Shown: positions 1 through 5,451 of the stretch, in pieces
Layout of the letters: every line of letters begins with the position of its first letter
Position numbering within the stretch: position 1 is the stretch's first letter
Source of the DNA: Oxalobacteraceae bacterium
Lineage (GTDB): Bacteria; Pseudomonadota; Gammaproteobacteria; Burkholderiales; Burkholderiaceae_D
Direction of reading: 5' to 3'
Assembly (NCBI GenBank): GCA_003132085.1
Contig: PKWO01000312.1
Coordinates: forward strand, 1 to 5,451
DNA length: 5,451 bases
Position numbers and translations under genes: made by a program
Notes under the pieces: generated by a model
Databases searched by the model: none
Seen by the model: only the letters and a program-made list of their open reading frames with translations
What the model was told of the DNA's origin: nothing

Positions 1-535
1 CCAATGACAGCAGCGCGCATACGCGGCTCAGCTCGGGCTGCAGGCTATTGTCGGGCGTGCCCAGCAATAGCGGTCCTTTCTTTTGGTAGCCCACCACTAC
101 CGGGCTGTCGCGCTTGGCGTTATAGCCGACCACGCAATAAATCACTTTTGAAAAAAACTTGGGCAAGATGGTCTGGTTGTCGACCCCATTGGCCATTGAC
201 ACGATGATGGGGCGATCGCCCAACTGCTCGCGCACCTGTTGCGCCACCGCCGCCAGGTTGTAATTTTTTACTGCAAGCATCACCACGTCGACATCGGGCA
301 CTTCGGCCAGACGGTCTATGGTTTGCACCCGCACCGTGCGGCGCGTAGCGTCGGGTGCATCAGTTTGATAGGTGGTAATGGCGCCGGCTTTGAGCGCCGC
401 TTGCACCTGACCAACGTCGGTAACGTAGATCTCGCGATGCTGCGCCGCAACCCAAGCCGCTACCGACGCACCAATGGCGCCGGCCCCCACAACGAGGACT
501 TTGGTGGGGAGCGGACCGGCGTCGACTGTAACCAT
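1..535 (-). CDS. ketopantoate reductase (ApbA/PanE) family oxidoreductase, N-terminal part; 3' end beyond the window
   Basis: This is the first 178 residues of a Rossmann-fold dehydrogenase; the gene continues past position 1. The ATG at 535-533 has a good ribosome binding site (AGAGGG, six bases upstream). Seen in the translation: a beta strand leading into the dinucleotide-binding loop GAGAIG (residues 17-22), then LAVKNYN with Lys90 and MANGVDN with Asn116. These align with the conserved Lys and Asn of the ketopantoate reductase family (K72 and N98 in E. coli PanE). The C-terminal helical domain with the catalytic lysine lies outside the window. Classical PanE reduces 2-ketopantoate to pantoate with NADPH for pantothenate synthesis in the cytoplasm, but many paralogues have other 2-keto substrates. 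The second beta strand ends in Asp40 (IYVTD), which favours NAD(H) over NADPH, so I do not assign panE. It lies 33 bases after the aldehyde dehydrogenase gene and is probably co-transcribed with it. Confidence 0.88.
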   Translation of the reverse strand, partial: MVTVDAGPLPTKVLVVGAGAIGASVAAWVAAQHREIYVTDVGQVQAALKAGAITTYQTDAPDATRRTVRVQTIDRLAEVPDVDVVMLAVKNYNLAAVAQQVREQLGDRPIIVSMANGVDNQTILPKFFSKVIYCVVGYNAKRDSPVVVGYQKKGPLLLGTPDNSLQPELSRVCALLSL

Positions 536-568
536 GGTTTTCCCTCTGCGCGCCCGCGCCGGCATCAG

Positions 569-2317
569 CTATCCAAGCAGCGCGTTGAGGAAGATGCGGG
601 GAATTTTCAAGAAGCTTGGACGGTACTGGAAGTCAACCAGCAAACGTCCCAGGATATTGCCCTTGCGATTCGTGATAAACCACGGCGGACGGGGCAGCAG
701 CGTGAACGACAGGCTGAGCAGATTCCGCGGGAACGGCTTGAATGGCGCTTCCACAACGGATCTTTCCGGCTTGTCGAACAAGAGCGTGTTGTGCACAACG
801 CCGATACCGCTTTGCACATCTGCCAAAGTGTGGCCGGGGAACGCGCCCCAGGTCGCTTGCGGCGTCAGGAATCCGAGGCCGGTCCACGCATTGACGGCAA
901 TGGTGCCACAGTGCAAGTCGACCAGCATCTGTTCAAACCGCGCGCGACCGATCTGGGCTATGGTCTTCGGGTGGATGACGATATTGGCGCCAAGCGTGCC
1001 GTATAGTTGCTTGTTGGCATAGTCGATGGCGGCTTTCAGGAAAGCCTCCGGATCGTTGCCCGGCAATTCGGCGATGTTTAGTGCCGGCGCGAACACTTCA
1101 ACCGACTCCGCATAAGTATTCTTGGCCGGGTCCAATGGCGCAATCAACACGTCTTCGCCGCCCGGGCGATGCAGAACCCGTGCCTTCGGGTTGTTGGCGG
1201 CAAAACCCGCGAGGCGATCTTTCGCACCGGGGTAGTACAAGCCGCGGCCCTCGGCGGACGCGATCGTCTGCTCCAATTTGCTCAAGAACGCAGTCTTTTG
1301 CACCCACGCTGCCGGCATGATCAATACCTGGCAAGCGACGCAATTGAAGCCGGAATTGTGCAGTTTTTGGGTAGCGACCTGCTCCGCCTGGAAGTCGATG
1401 TCCGCATCGGACCATGGGCCGGGTACGACGATAGTGGGGCAGACGGCGCCGAGTTCGGAGGTAATCGTGCGTTTGTTTTTCGGTGTTCCAACCGCCTTGT
1501 TGGCGCGGCCTTCTTCGCCGGCGCCCCACACGATGGCGTCATGCGAAGCGCCGGCGCCGGTGATGTGGATTTCTTCAACGGCTGCGTGGTTGCACAGGTA
1601 TTGCCCAACGTCGGCGGCACCGCGTACGATACGCAGCACACCGCGATCAATCAGCGGCTTGAGCGCAGGGGTCAGAAACTCGATCAGGTAATCGTTGACC
1701 GGGTTCATCTTCAGGATTACCACCTGATTTTCGGAAAATAGCTTTTGAAAAACATCCAGAGGCGCAATGGCCGCAATGTTGCCGGCGCCGAGCACGAGCG
1801 CGACCTTACCGGTCTTGTGCAGAATGCTCTGCGCATCGTAAATTGACGCGGTATTTTGGGCCAGATTATCTTTGGTTACGCCCGGCTGCATCCAGACGTC
1901 AACCGTTACACCGCTCAATAACAGGCGGTCCCAGATAGAGTGAGGCAATACCCTGGCGACCACCTGCCCATTCGGCAGTTCGCGCACGGCGATACCATCA
2001 AGGTGTTTTTTTTCGGCGACCTTGGAGAGCGTCAGCATCATCTGATTGCAATAACCCATGATTGTGTAAGGGCCGGAAGTCCACTCTTCTCCAACCAGGG
2101 GCGAGCCCTCCGCTATCCCTTTTTTTCTTGCCGCCGTCTCGGCCCAGGCCTGTGCGACTGGCATCAAGCACTCCTTGATTTCAGCAAGGATTGCGATGCG
2201 CTCGGCGACGGGCGTCTTGACCCATTTGTCTTTGTTGCCGACCAGCGTTTCAAGCTCGTGGTCAAGCTCGGGATAAGGGGATGTCGCGCTTTGTACACTC
2301 TGTGCGGTGCTGTTCAT
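569..2317 (-). CDS. aldehyde dehydrogenase superfamily protein, divergent, 582 residues
   Basis: This is an NAD(P)-dependent aldehyde dehydrogenase fold enzyme, expected to oxidise an aldehyde to an acid (or acyl-CoA) in the cytoplasm. Substrate unknown. I place the start at the ATG 2317-2315 because GGAG sits eight bases upstream; the open frame extends back to a TTG at 2404, but that has no such support. Seen: a cofactor-binding segment around LGAGN (176-180), Lys203 in ILKMNP, the ITGAG turn (252-256), the general-base Glu288 in TSELGAVCP, the catalytic cysteine as Cys326 in NSGFNCVAC (a second Cys at 329), and Glu407-Phe409 in VEVFAP. All sit where the superfamily has them, but most are non-consensus (KMNP for KPSE, GFNC for GQxC). 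At 582 residues it is longer than the usual 480-500. The surplus is an unusual N-terminal region (about 1-130) and a hydrophobic, basic tail (about 523-582). It appears to be the first gene of a minus-strand operon with the reductase at 1-535. Confidence 0.93.
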   Translation of the reverse strand: MNSTAQSVQSATSPYPELDHELETLVGNKDKWVKTPVAERIAILAEIKECLMPVAQAWAETAARKKGIAEGSPLVGEEWTSGPYTIMGYCNQMMLTLSKVAEKKHLDGIAVRELPNGQVVARVLPHSIWDRLLLSGVTVDVWMQPGVTKDNLAQNTASIYDAQSILHKTGKVALVLGAGNIAAIAPLDVFQKLFSENQVVILKMNPVNDYLIEFLTPALKPLIDRGVLRIVRGAADVGQYLCNHAAVEEIHITGAGASHDAIVWGAGEEGRANKAVGTPKNKRTITSELGAVCPTIVVPGPWSDADIDFQAEQVATQKLHNSGFNCVACQVLIMPAAWVQKTAFLSKLEQTIASAEGRGLYYPGAKDRLAGFAANNPKARVLHRPGGEDVLIAPLDPAKNTYAESVEVFAPALNIAELPGNDPEAFLKAAIDYANKQLYGTLGANIVIHPKTIAQIGRARFEQMLVDLHCGTIAVNAWTGLGFLTPQATWGAFPGHTLADVQSGIGVVHNTLLFDKPERSVVEAPFKPFPRNLLSLSFTLLPRPPWFITNRKGNILGRLLVDFQYRPSFLKIPRIFLNALLG

Positions 2318-2380
2318 ATCGTTGTCTCCAGGTAAGAAAAATCTCCAGTCTCGATAATGTCCGTATCGCCTCGCAAGCTG

Positions 2381-2392
2381 GACGACGTCGTC
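2381..2392. repeat. 12-bp perfect palindrome GACGACGTCGTC
   Basis: Self-complementary over 12 bases with no spacer, located 64 bases upstream of the aldehyde dehydrogenase start, probably inside its leader. A flanking GC pair (2377-2378 with 2395-2396) extends it after a two-base mismatch. It could be a protein binding site, but a 12-bp palindrome in GC-rich DNA can also occur by chance. Confidence 0.35.
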
Positions 2393-2420
2393 AGGCACGA
2401 TCAATTGGAGAATCGCTGTA

Positions 2421-2435
2421 TCAAAACACTTTTGA
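2421..2435. repeat. operator-like dyad TCAAAA-N3-TTTTGA
   Basis: Two perfect 6-base arms (2421-2426 and 2430-2435) are separated by CAC. The AT-rich 15-base shape resembles the half-site layout bound by dimeric helix-turn-helix regulators. It lies about 105 bases upstream of the aldehyde dehydrogenase start. No specific regulator can be named. Confidence 0.35.
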
Positions 2436-2485
2436 AATTTCCACCCACACTCTCCTCGTACAGTTACGGTTACATCTCAGTATTC

Positions 2486-2515
2486 AGGATAACAATTTTC
2501 AGGCAGTCTGGGCAA
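2486..2515 (-). promoter_or_regulatory. candidate sigma-70-type promoter for the aldehyde dehydrogenase gene
   Basis: On the minus strand TTGCCC (2515-2510) and TATCCT (2491-2486) are separated by 18 bases. Each hexamer matches four of six consensus positions. This would give a leader of about 160 bases before the ATG at 2317. The -35 hexamer falls inside the inverted repeat 2502-2528, so a protein bound there could block or recruit polymerase. It is the best match I found by eye on this strand, but such matches are common by chance. Confidence 0.28.
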
Positions 2516-2528
2516 CGTCCAGACTGCC
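2502..2528. repeat. perfect 10-bp inverted repeat with 7-base loop
   Basis: The arms GGCAGTCTGG (2502-2511) and CCAGACTGCC (2519-2528) are exactly complementary around the loop GCAACGT. As RNA it would form a strong hairpin on either strand. Neither side is followed by a clean run of U: the plus strand continues AATTTCTC and the minus strand TGAAAATTG, so it is not a typical intrinsic terminator. No gene ends nearby. A DNA operator or a structured leader are the likelier readings. Confidence 0.7.
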
Positions 2529-2581
2529 AATTTCTCGGTCACTTTTCTTTACATTCGATGACGTGACTGATGGCCGGATAA

Positions 2582-2593
2582 GCGGAATTCCGC
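2582..2593. repeat. 12-bp perfect palindrome GCGGAATTCCGC with imperfect outer arms
   Basis: The core is perfectly self-complementary. Outer triplets CCG (2574-2576) and CGG (2599-2601) add further symmetry after mismatches, making an imperfect dyad of 28 bases. It sits 75 bases upstream of the acyltransferase ATG and could be an operator for either gene. On the minus strand it falls between TTGACC (2605-2600) and TATCCG (2580-2575), a 19-base spacing. Confidence 0.4.
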
Positions 2594-2629
2594 CGAATCG
2601 GTCAACTTCGGAGTAGCATCGGCTATTTC

Positions 2630-2668
2630 ATGCGACTGTGCAAGAACATTGCTGGACGCGCGCAATAA
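2630..2668 (+). CDS. possible 12-codon leader ORF abutting the acyltransferase start
   Basis: ATG at 2630 opens a 12-residue frame (MRLCKNIAGRAQ) whose TAA stop at 2666-2668 directly precedes the acyltransferase ATG at 2669, in the same frame. If translated, it could feed ribosomes to the next start, which lacks a visible ribosome binding site of its own. However, this ATG also has no Shine-Dalgarno at a normal distance: the nearest GGAG, at 2610-2613, is 16 bases away. A frame this short arises easily by chance. Confidence 0.2.
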   Translation: MRLCKNIAGRAQ

Positions 2669-3886
2669 ATGCCCTTCTATCTCAACCCTGTCAATCCACT
2701 ATTTGCCGTTGCAGTGACACTCGCCGCCTTGTGGGTAAGTTCTCTACTGGTTCGCCTGTTTGGCAATCCCCCCGCCATGGGGCGATTTTCCTCGCTGGAT
2801 GGATTACGCGGATTCCTGGTCATCGCTGTTTTCATACACCATTCATCCATCTGGTATTTTTACCTGCACAGCGGCAAATGGGAGACCCCGCCATCGCACC
2901 TTTTTACGCATTTAGGTCAGTCCAGCGTGGCATTGTTTTTCATGATTACCGCATTCCTGTTTACATCGAAACTGCTAAACGGACACGAAACACCGATCGA
3001 TTGGCTCCATGTATACATTTCACGCATTCTACGGCTCTCGCCTCTATACTTAGTTGCTGTAACAACACTGTTTGTGATTGTCTTTGCGAGTACGCCATTC
3101 TCGTTAAACGAGTCGTTTGCCACATTGGCCGGCGACGCATTGCAATGGCTTACCTTTACCATCGTCGGCGAGCCGGACCTTAACGGCCTGCATCAGACTT
3201 TTATTGTCGTTGCAGGCGTTACTTGGTCGCTGCCCTATGAGTGCTTGTTTTATGCGGCGTTGCCGCTCGGTGCGCTGATGTTTGGCCTGATGCCGTCCAA
3301 ACGCCAGGTGATGTGGGGAGTAATCGCCTTCGCGGCAATCGGTCTGGCCATGCATGACCCAGACTTGATATTTTTTGCGACGTTTAGCGGCGGTATTGCG
3401 GCTGCATTTTGTGTTCGCTCGGCGCGTATCTGCGCGCTGCTATCGGGCAACTTTGGCACCTGGCTCACAATTGCTTGTTTTAGCCTAGCGGTCATTGCGT
3501 TTCCAAAGGGCTTTGACGTCCCGGCAATTCTATTGTTAAGCACAGGCTTCATTGCCGTCGCTTGTGGCAATACTCTGTTTGGGATGCTAGTTTTGCCCAG
3601 CGCCAGACTGTTGGGCGATATATCGTATGGCATCTATTTGCTACACGGAATTTTATTGTTTGTTACGTTTCATTTTATCGAGACAATACAGGTGGCGGCC
3701 GCACAATCCGTAGCCGTCTACTGGCTGACTATTTTGTGCCTGACACCCGTGCTTGTGATGCTGTGCTATGTAACTTTTCGCTTCATCGAGTATCCAGCCA
3801 TCAAATCCGTGCCACGCGTGCGTCGCTGGGTCGGTTCCGTGATTAACCGGACGGGCGCATCCCCACGAACAGCATCTGACAAATGA
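2669..3886 (+). CDS. acyltransferase-3 (OafA/YrhL-like) family membrane O-acyltransferase
   Basis: This is a polytopic inner-membrane protein of 405 residues that should transfer an acyl (often acetyl) group to a surface glycan or lipid; the acceptor is unknown. Family signatures run in order: a first hydrophobic helix (about 9-30), SLDGLRG (42-48) leading into a helix with the conserved His pair (57-58), SRILRLSPLY (118-127), TWSLPYE with Glu191 (185-191), a run of further hydrophobic segments, LLGDISYGIYLLHG (314-327) and a terminal RFIEYP (371-376). This covers a full-length family domain with no appended periplasmic SGNH domain. ATG 2669 is the earliest start, since an in-frame TAA immediately precedes it. 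No good ribosome binding site is visible. An alternative ATG at 2777 (Met37) would remove the first helix and also lacks a ribosome binding site. The gene stands alone, divergent from the aldehyde dehydrogenase and convergent with livF, and looks more AT-rich than its neighbours. Confidence 0.92.
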   Translation: MPFYLNPVNPLFAVAVTLAALWVSSLLVRLFGNPPAMGRFSSLDGLRGFLVIAVFIHHSSIWYFYLHSGKWETPPSHLFTHLGQSSVALFFMITAFLFTSKLLNGHETPIDWLHVYISRILRLSPLYLVAVTTLFVIVFASTPFSLNESFATLAGDALQWLTFTIVGEPDLNGLHQTFIVVAGVTWSLPYECLFYAALPLGALMFGLMPSKRQVMWGVIAFAAIGLAMHDPDLIFFATFSGGIAAAFCVRSARICALLSGNFGTWLTIACFSLAVIAFPKGFDVPAILLLSTGFIAVACGNTLFGMLVLPSARLLGDISYGIYLLHGILLFVTFHFIETIQVAAAQSVAVYWLTILCLTPVLVMLCYVTFRFIEYPAIKSVPRVRRWVGSVINRTGASPRTASDK

Positions 3887-3888
3887 AT

Positions 3889-3915
3889 CGAAAAGAAATC
3901 GCCTGCGGCAAGGCG
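3889..3915 (-). terminator. weak terminator-like hairpin downstream of livF
   Basis: On the minus strand a 5-bp stem CGCCT/AGGCG (3915-3911 with 3904-3900) closes a six-base loop and is followed by ATTTCTTTTCG, an interrupted U-rich tract. It lies in the 60-base convergent gap, 31 bases past the livF stop. The stem is short, so termination efficiency is uncertain. In the plus direction no U tract follows the hairpin, so it offers little to the acyltransferase gene. Confidence 0.35.
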
Positions 3916-3946
3916 GTATCCGAGCCAGGCATCGTTGCCGCGGTGG

Positions 3947-4699
3947 TTAGCCTTCACCCAGGTACGCAGCCTTGACGCGTGGATCGTCAAGCATTTCCTT
4001 GGCGTTGCCGCTCATGGTAACCAATCCCGAATCCATCACATAACCGCGGTGCGCCGCCTGCAATGCCAATTTGGCGTTTTGCTCCACCAGAAGGATGGTC
4101 ACCCCTTGTGCAGACACGGTCCGCACCACCTCGAATATTTTCTCAACCATGATCGGCGACAATCCCATGGATGGCTCGTCAAGCAGCAACAACTTCGGAT
4201 GACTCATCAGTGCGCGCGCCATCGCCAGCATCTGCTGCTCGCCGCCGGACAAGGTGCCGGCCATTTGCGTCTGCCGTTCCTTTAGCCTTGGAAACACGCC
4301 GAACCACTTCTCGATGTCGGCATCAATGCCGGCTTTGTCATTGCGGATGTAGGCGCCCATCAGCAAATTTTCGTGAATCGACATGCGCGTAAATACGCCG
4401 CGCCCTTCCGGCACCATCGCCAGATTCCTTTTAACCAACGCAAACGAACCCAGCCCTTTGATGGCCTGCCCCATATACTCGATATGGCCTTCCACTTTGC
4501 AGTCCGGCAGCGTGCCGGTAATGGCTTTCAACGCGGTGGTTTTACCGGCGCCGTTGGCGCCGATCAGCGTGATCAACTCGCCTTGATTGACCTCAAGGTC
4601 GATGCCCTTTACCGCCTGAATTCCACCATAGGCGACCTTGAGGCCCTTTACTCTCAATACATTCTCAGTCATTAATGAATCGCTCCGATTATCAGCCAT
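3947..4699 (-). CDS. livF: LivF, branched-chain amino acid ABC transporter ATP-binding subunit
   Basis: This is one of the two cytoplasmic ATPases that power a LIV-type importer for leucine, isoleucine, valine or related substrates. Seen over 250 residues: Walker A GANGAGKT (47-54), VPEGR with Glu98 at the Q-loop position, signature LSGGEQ (150-155), Walker B LLLLDEP (Asp174, Glu175) and a C-terminal AAYLGEG. The switch (H-loop) position reads EQN (Gln207) instead of histidine; E. coli LivF, as I recall it, has the same Glu and Gln, so this is a family trait. The chosen ATG at 4699 shares one base with the livG stop (TAATG) and has GGAGGG eight bases upstream. A second in-frame ATG at 4672, reading MTENVLRVKG, has a weaker GGAG ten bases upstream and could be the true start. 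It is the last gene of the operon. Substrate specificity is set by the binding protein, which is not in the window. Confidence 0.95.
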   Translation of the reverse strand: MADNRSDSLMTENVLRVKGLKVAYGGIQAVKGIDLEVNQGELITLIGANGAGKTTALKAITGTLPDCKVEGHIEYMGQAIKGLGSFALVKRNLAMVPEGRGVFTRMSIHENLLMGAYIRNDKAGIDADIEKWFGVFPRLKERQTQMAGTLSGGEQQMLAMARALMSHPKLLLLDEPSMGLSPIMVEKIFEVVRTVSAQGVTILLVEQNAKLALQAAHRGYVMDSGLVTMSGNAKEMLDDPRVKAAYLGEG

Positions 4700-5451
4700 T
4701 AGTGGGTCCCTCCGCCCAGATAGGCTTCGATCACCGCAGGATTCTTTTGAACGTCGGCCGGCACCCCTTCAGCGATCGGCTTGCCGTAGTCCAGAACGGT
4801 CATGCGGTCGCATAGTCCCATCACCAATTTGACGTCATGCTCGATCAGCAGAATCGTTTTGCCTTCGCTCTTGATCTTGACCAGCAATTCACGCAATCCC
4901 AGTTTTTCGGTCGCGTTCATCCCGGCAGCCGGCTCGTCAAGCGCCAACAATTGCGGATCGGTCGCAAGTGCACGGGCAATTTCCAGGCGGCGCTGATCGC
5001 CGTATGAAAGATGGCGGGAAGTGCGGTCGGCAAATTTGGCGATGCCAACAAATTCCAGCAATTCCATTGAACGTTGACGAATGCCCGCTTCTTCCTCGCG
5101 TGCCGCCTTATGATGGAAGACCGCGCCGAATACGCCTTGATGGGTACGGACATGGCGCCCGACCATGACGTTTTCCAGCGCAGTCATTTCGCCGAACAGA
5201 CGTATATTCTGGAAAGTGCGTGCGATCCCCGCCTTGGCTACCTCGTGCGGCGCCGATGGCGAATAGGCTTTTCCTGCCAGTTCAAATGATCCGGTATCCG
5301 GCTGGTATAAACCGGTGATCACGTTAAAGAAGGTCGTCTTGCCTGCACCGTTCGGGCCGATCAAACCGTAGATTTGCCCCTTGCTGATTTTGACGCTCAC
5401 GTCCGACAATGCCTGCAGACCGCCGAAACGCTTGTTGACGCCGGCGATGTT
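4699..5451 (-). CDS. livG: LivG, branched-chain amino acid ABC transporter ATP-binding subunit; 5' end beyond the window
   Basis: This is the partner ATPase of LivF; 250 residues are visible and the frame stays open to the right edge. Only a few N-terminal residues should be missing, because the fragment begins IAGVNKRFGGLQAL, the usual start of the domain. A TTG at 5409 is not needed as a start, since homologous sequence lies upstream of it. In fragment numbering: Walker A GPNGAGKT (32-39), Q-loop Gln81 in TFQNIRLF, the LivG-type signature LSYGDQ (148-153), Walker B LLALDEP (Asp172, Glu173) and the switch His205 in IEHD. The insert between Q-loop and signature (roughly fragment residues 100-130) is typical of LivG. 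All catalytic positions are intact, unlike LivF. Its stop overlaps the livF start by one base, which implies translational coupling. Permease and binding-protein genes are expected further right. Confidence 0.96.
   Translation of the reverse strand, partial: NIAGVNKRFGGLQALSDVSVKISKGQIYGLIGPNGAGKTTFFNVITGLYQPDTGSFELAGKAYSPSAPHEVAKAGIARTFQNIRLFGEMTALENVMVGRHVRTHQGVFGAVFHHKAAREEEAGIRQRSMELLEFVGIAKFADRTSRHLSYGDQRRLEIARALATDPQLLALDEPAAGMNATEKLGLRELLVKIKSEGKTILLIEHDVKLVMGLCDRMTVLDYGKPIAEGVPADVQKNPAVIEAYLGGGTH

Larger units (their letters stand above)
2318..2668. promoter_or_regulatory. divergent intergenic region between the aldehyde dehydrogenase and acyltransferase genes
   Basis: This 351-base stretch separates two divergently transcribed genes, so both promoters should lie here. 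I see no convincing protein-coding gene: open frames crossing it lack ribosome binding sites and family resemblance. It holds four perfect dyads: GACGACGTCGTC (2381-2392), TCAAAA-CAC-TTTTGA (2421-2435), a 10-bp-arm inverted repeat (2502-2528) and GCGGAATTCCGC (2582-2593). The density suggests regulation of one or both genes, but no regulator gene is in the window and I do not recognise any of them as a known operator. Promoter assignments are weak and listed separately. Confidence 0.6.

Noticed and set aside
239..1741. Plus-strand open frames of 255 residues (239-1006), 182 residues (474-1022) and 190 residues (1169-1741)
   Set aside because: They lie antisense to the aldehyde dehydrogenase and reductase genes, whose protein families are clear. 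Their translations are arginine-rich with no recognisable domain, as expected of frames opposite GC-rich coding DNA.
2318..2404. A 29-residue N-terminal extension of the aldehyde dehydrogenase from TTG 2404
   Set aside because: The ATG at 2317 has a well-placed GGAG, while the TTG lacks one and the extension runs through the palindrome at 2381-2392.
2487..2498. GGATAACAATTT, identical to part of the E. coli lac operator
   Set aside because: Only one half of the operator is matched, there is no lac context, and the sequence around it does not continue the match. It is most likely coincidence.
2502..2528. Intrinsic terminator reading of the 10-bp inverted repeat
   Set aside because: No gene ends next to it on either strand and neither side has an uninterrupted T tract.
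2357..2566. A 69-codon plus-strand frame in the intergenic region
   Set aside because: No ribosome binding site before its ATG and no recognisable features; it runs through two of the dyads (2421-2435 and 2502-2528).
2638..3183. A 181-codon plus-strand frame overlapping the acyltransferase
   Set aside because: It is out of frame with the clear family motifs of the acyltransferase and shows no family resemblance.
3947..5451. A new system involving the two ABC ATPases
   Set aside because: All motifs and the gene order match an ordinary LIV-type branched-chain amino acid transporter; the missing switch histidine in LivF is normal for that family.
1..5451. CRISPR arrays, tRNA or rRNA genes, insertion sequences, attachment sites
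   Set aside because: No regularly spaced repeats, cloverleaf-like sequences, transposase motifs or terminal inverted repeats were seen by eye.

Overview
The window holds five protein-coding genes, three complete and two cut by its ends. It reads as chromosomal DNA from a betaproteobacterium. Order Burkholderiales fits best, and an Oxalobacteraceae-like genus is my guess from the style of the LivF/LivG proteins, the acyltransferase and the moderate-to-high GC. That placement is inference from protein flavour, not from a search.

Layout. Positions 1-2317 are a minus-strand pair: a 582-residue aldehyde dehydrogenase superfamily protein (569-2317) and, 33 bases downstream, the N-terminal 178 residues of a ketopantoate-reductase-family oxidoreductase (1-535, running off the left end). 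Positions 2318-2668 are a divergent 351-base intergenic region. It has no convincing full gene but contains several perfect dyads, including a 10-bp-arm inverted repeat, plus weak promoter-like elements and a possible 12-codon leader ORF. Positions 2669-3886 are a plus-strand integral-membrane acyltransferase of the acyltransferase-3 (OafA/YrhL-like) family. A 60-base convergent gap with a weak terminator-like hairpin follows. Positions 3947-5451 are the minus-strand end of a branched-chain amino acid ABC transporter operon: livG (its 5' end runs off the right edge) and livF, overlapping by one base.

How the genes relate. LivG and LivF are the two ATPase subunits of one LIV-type importer, and the permeases and binding protein would be expected beyond the right edge. 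The aldehyde dehydrogenase and the ketopantoate-reductase-like protein are probably co-transcribed and may act in one NAD(P)-dependent pathway, but the substrate cannot be read from the sequence. The acyltransferase stands alone. Its gene looks more AT-rich than its neighbours, and it probably acylates a surface polysaccharide or lipid.

I see no clear new multi-gene system. The points most worth a second look are the divergent aldehyde dehydrogenase with its extra C-terminal segment, its pairing with the reductase, and the dyad-rich divergent intergenic region.
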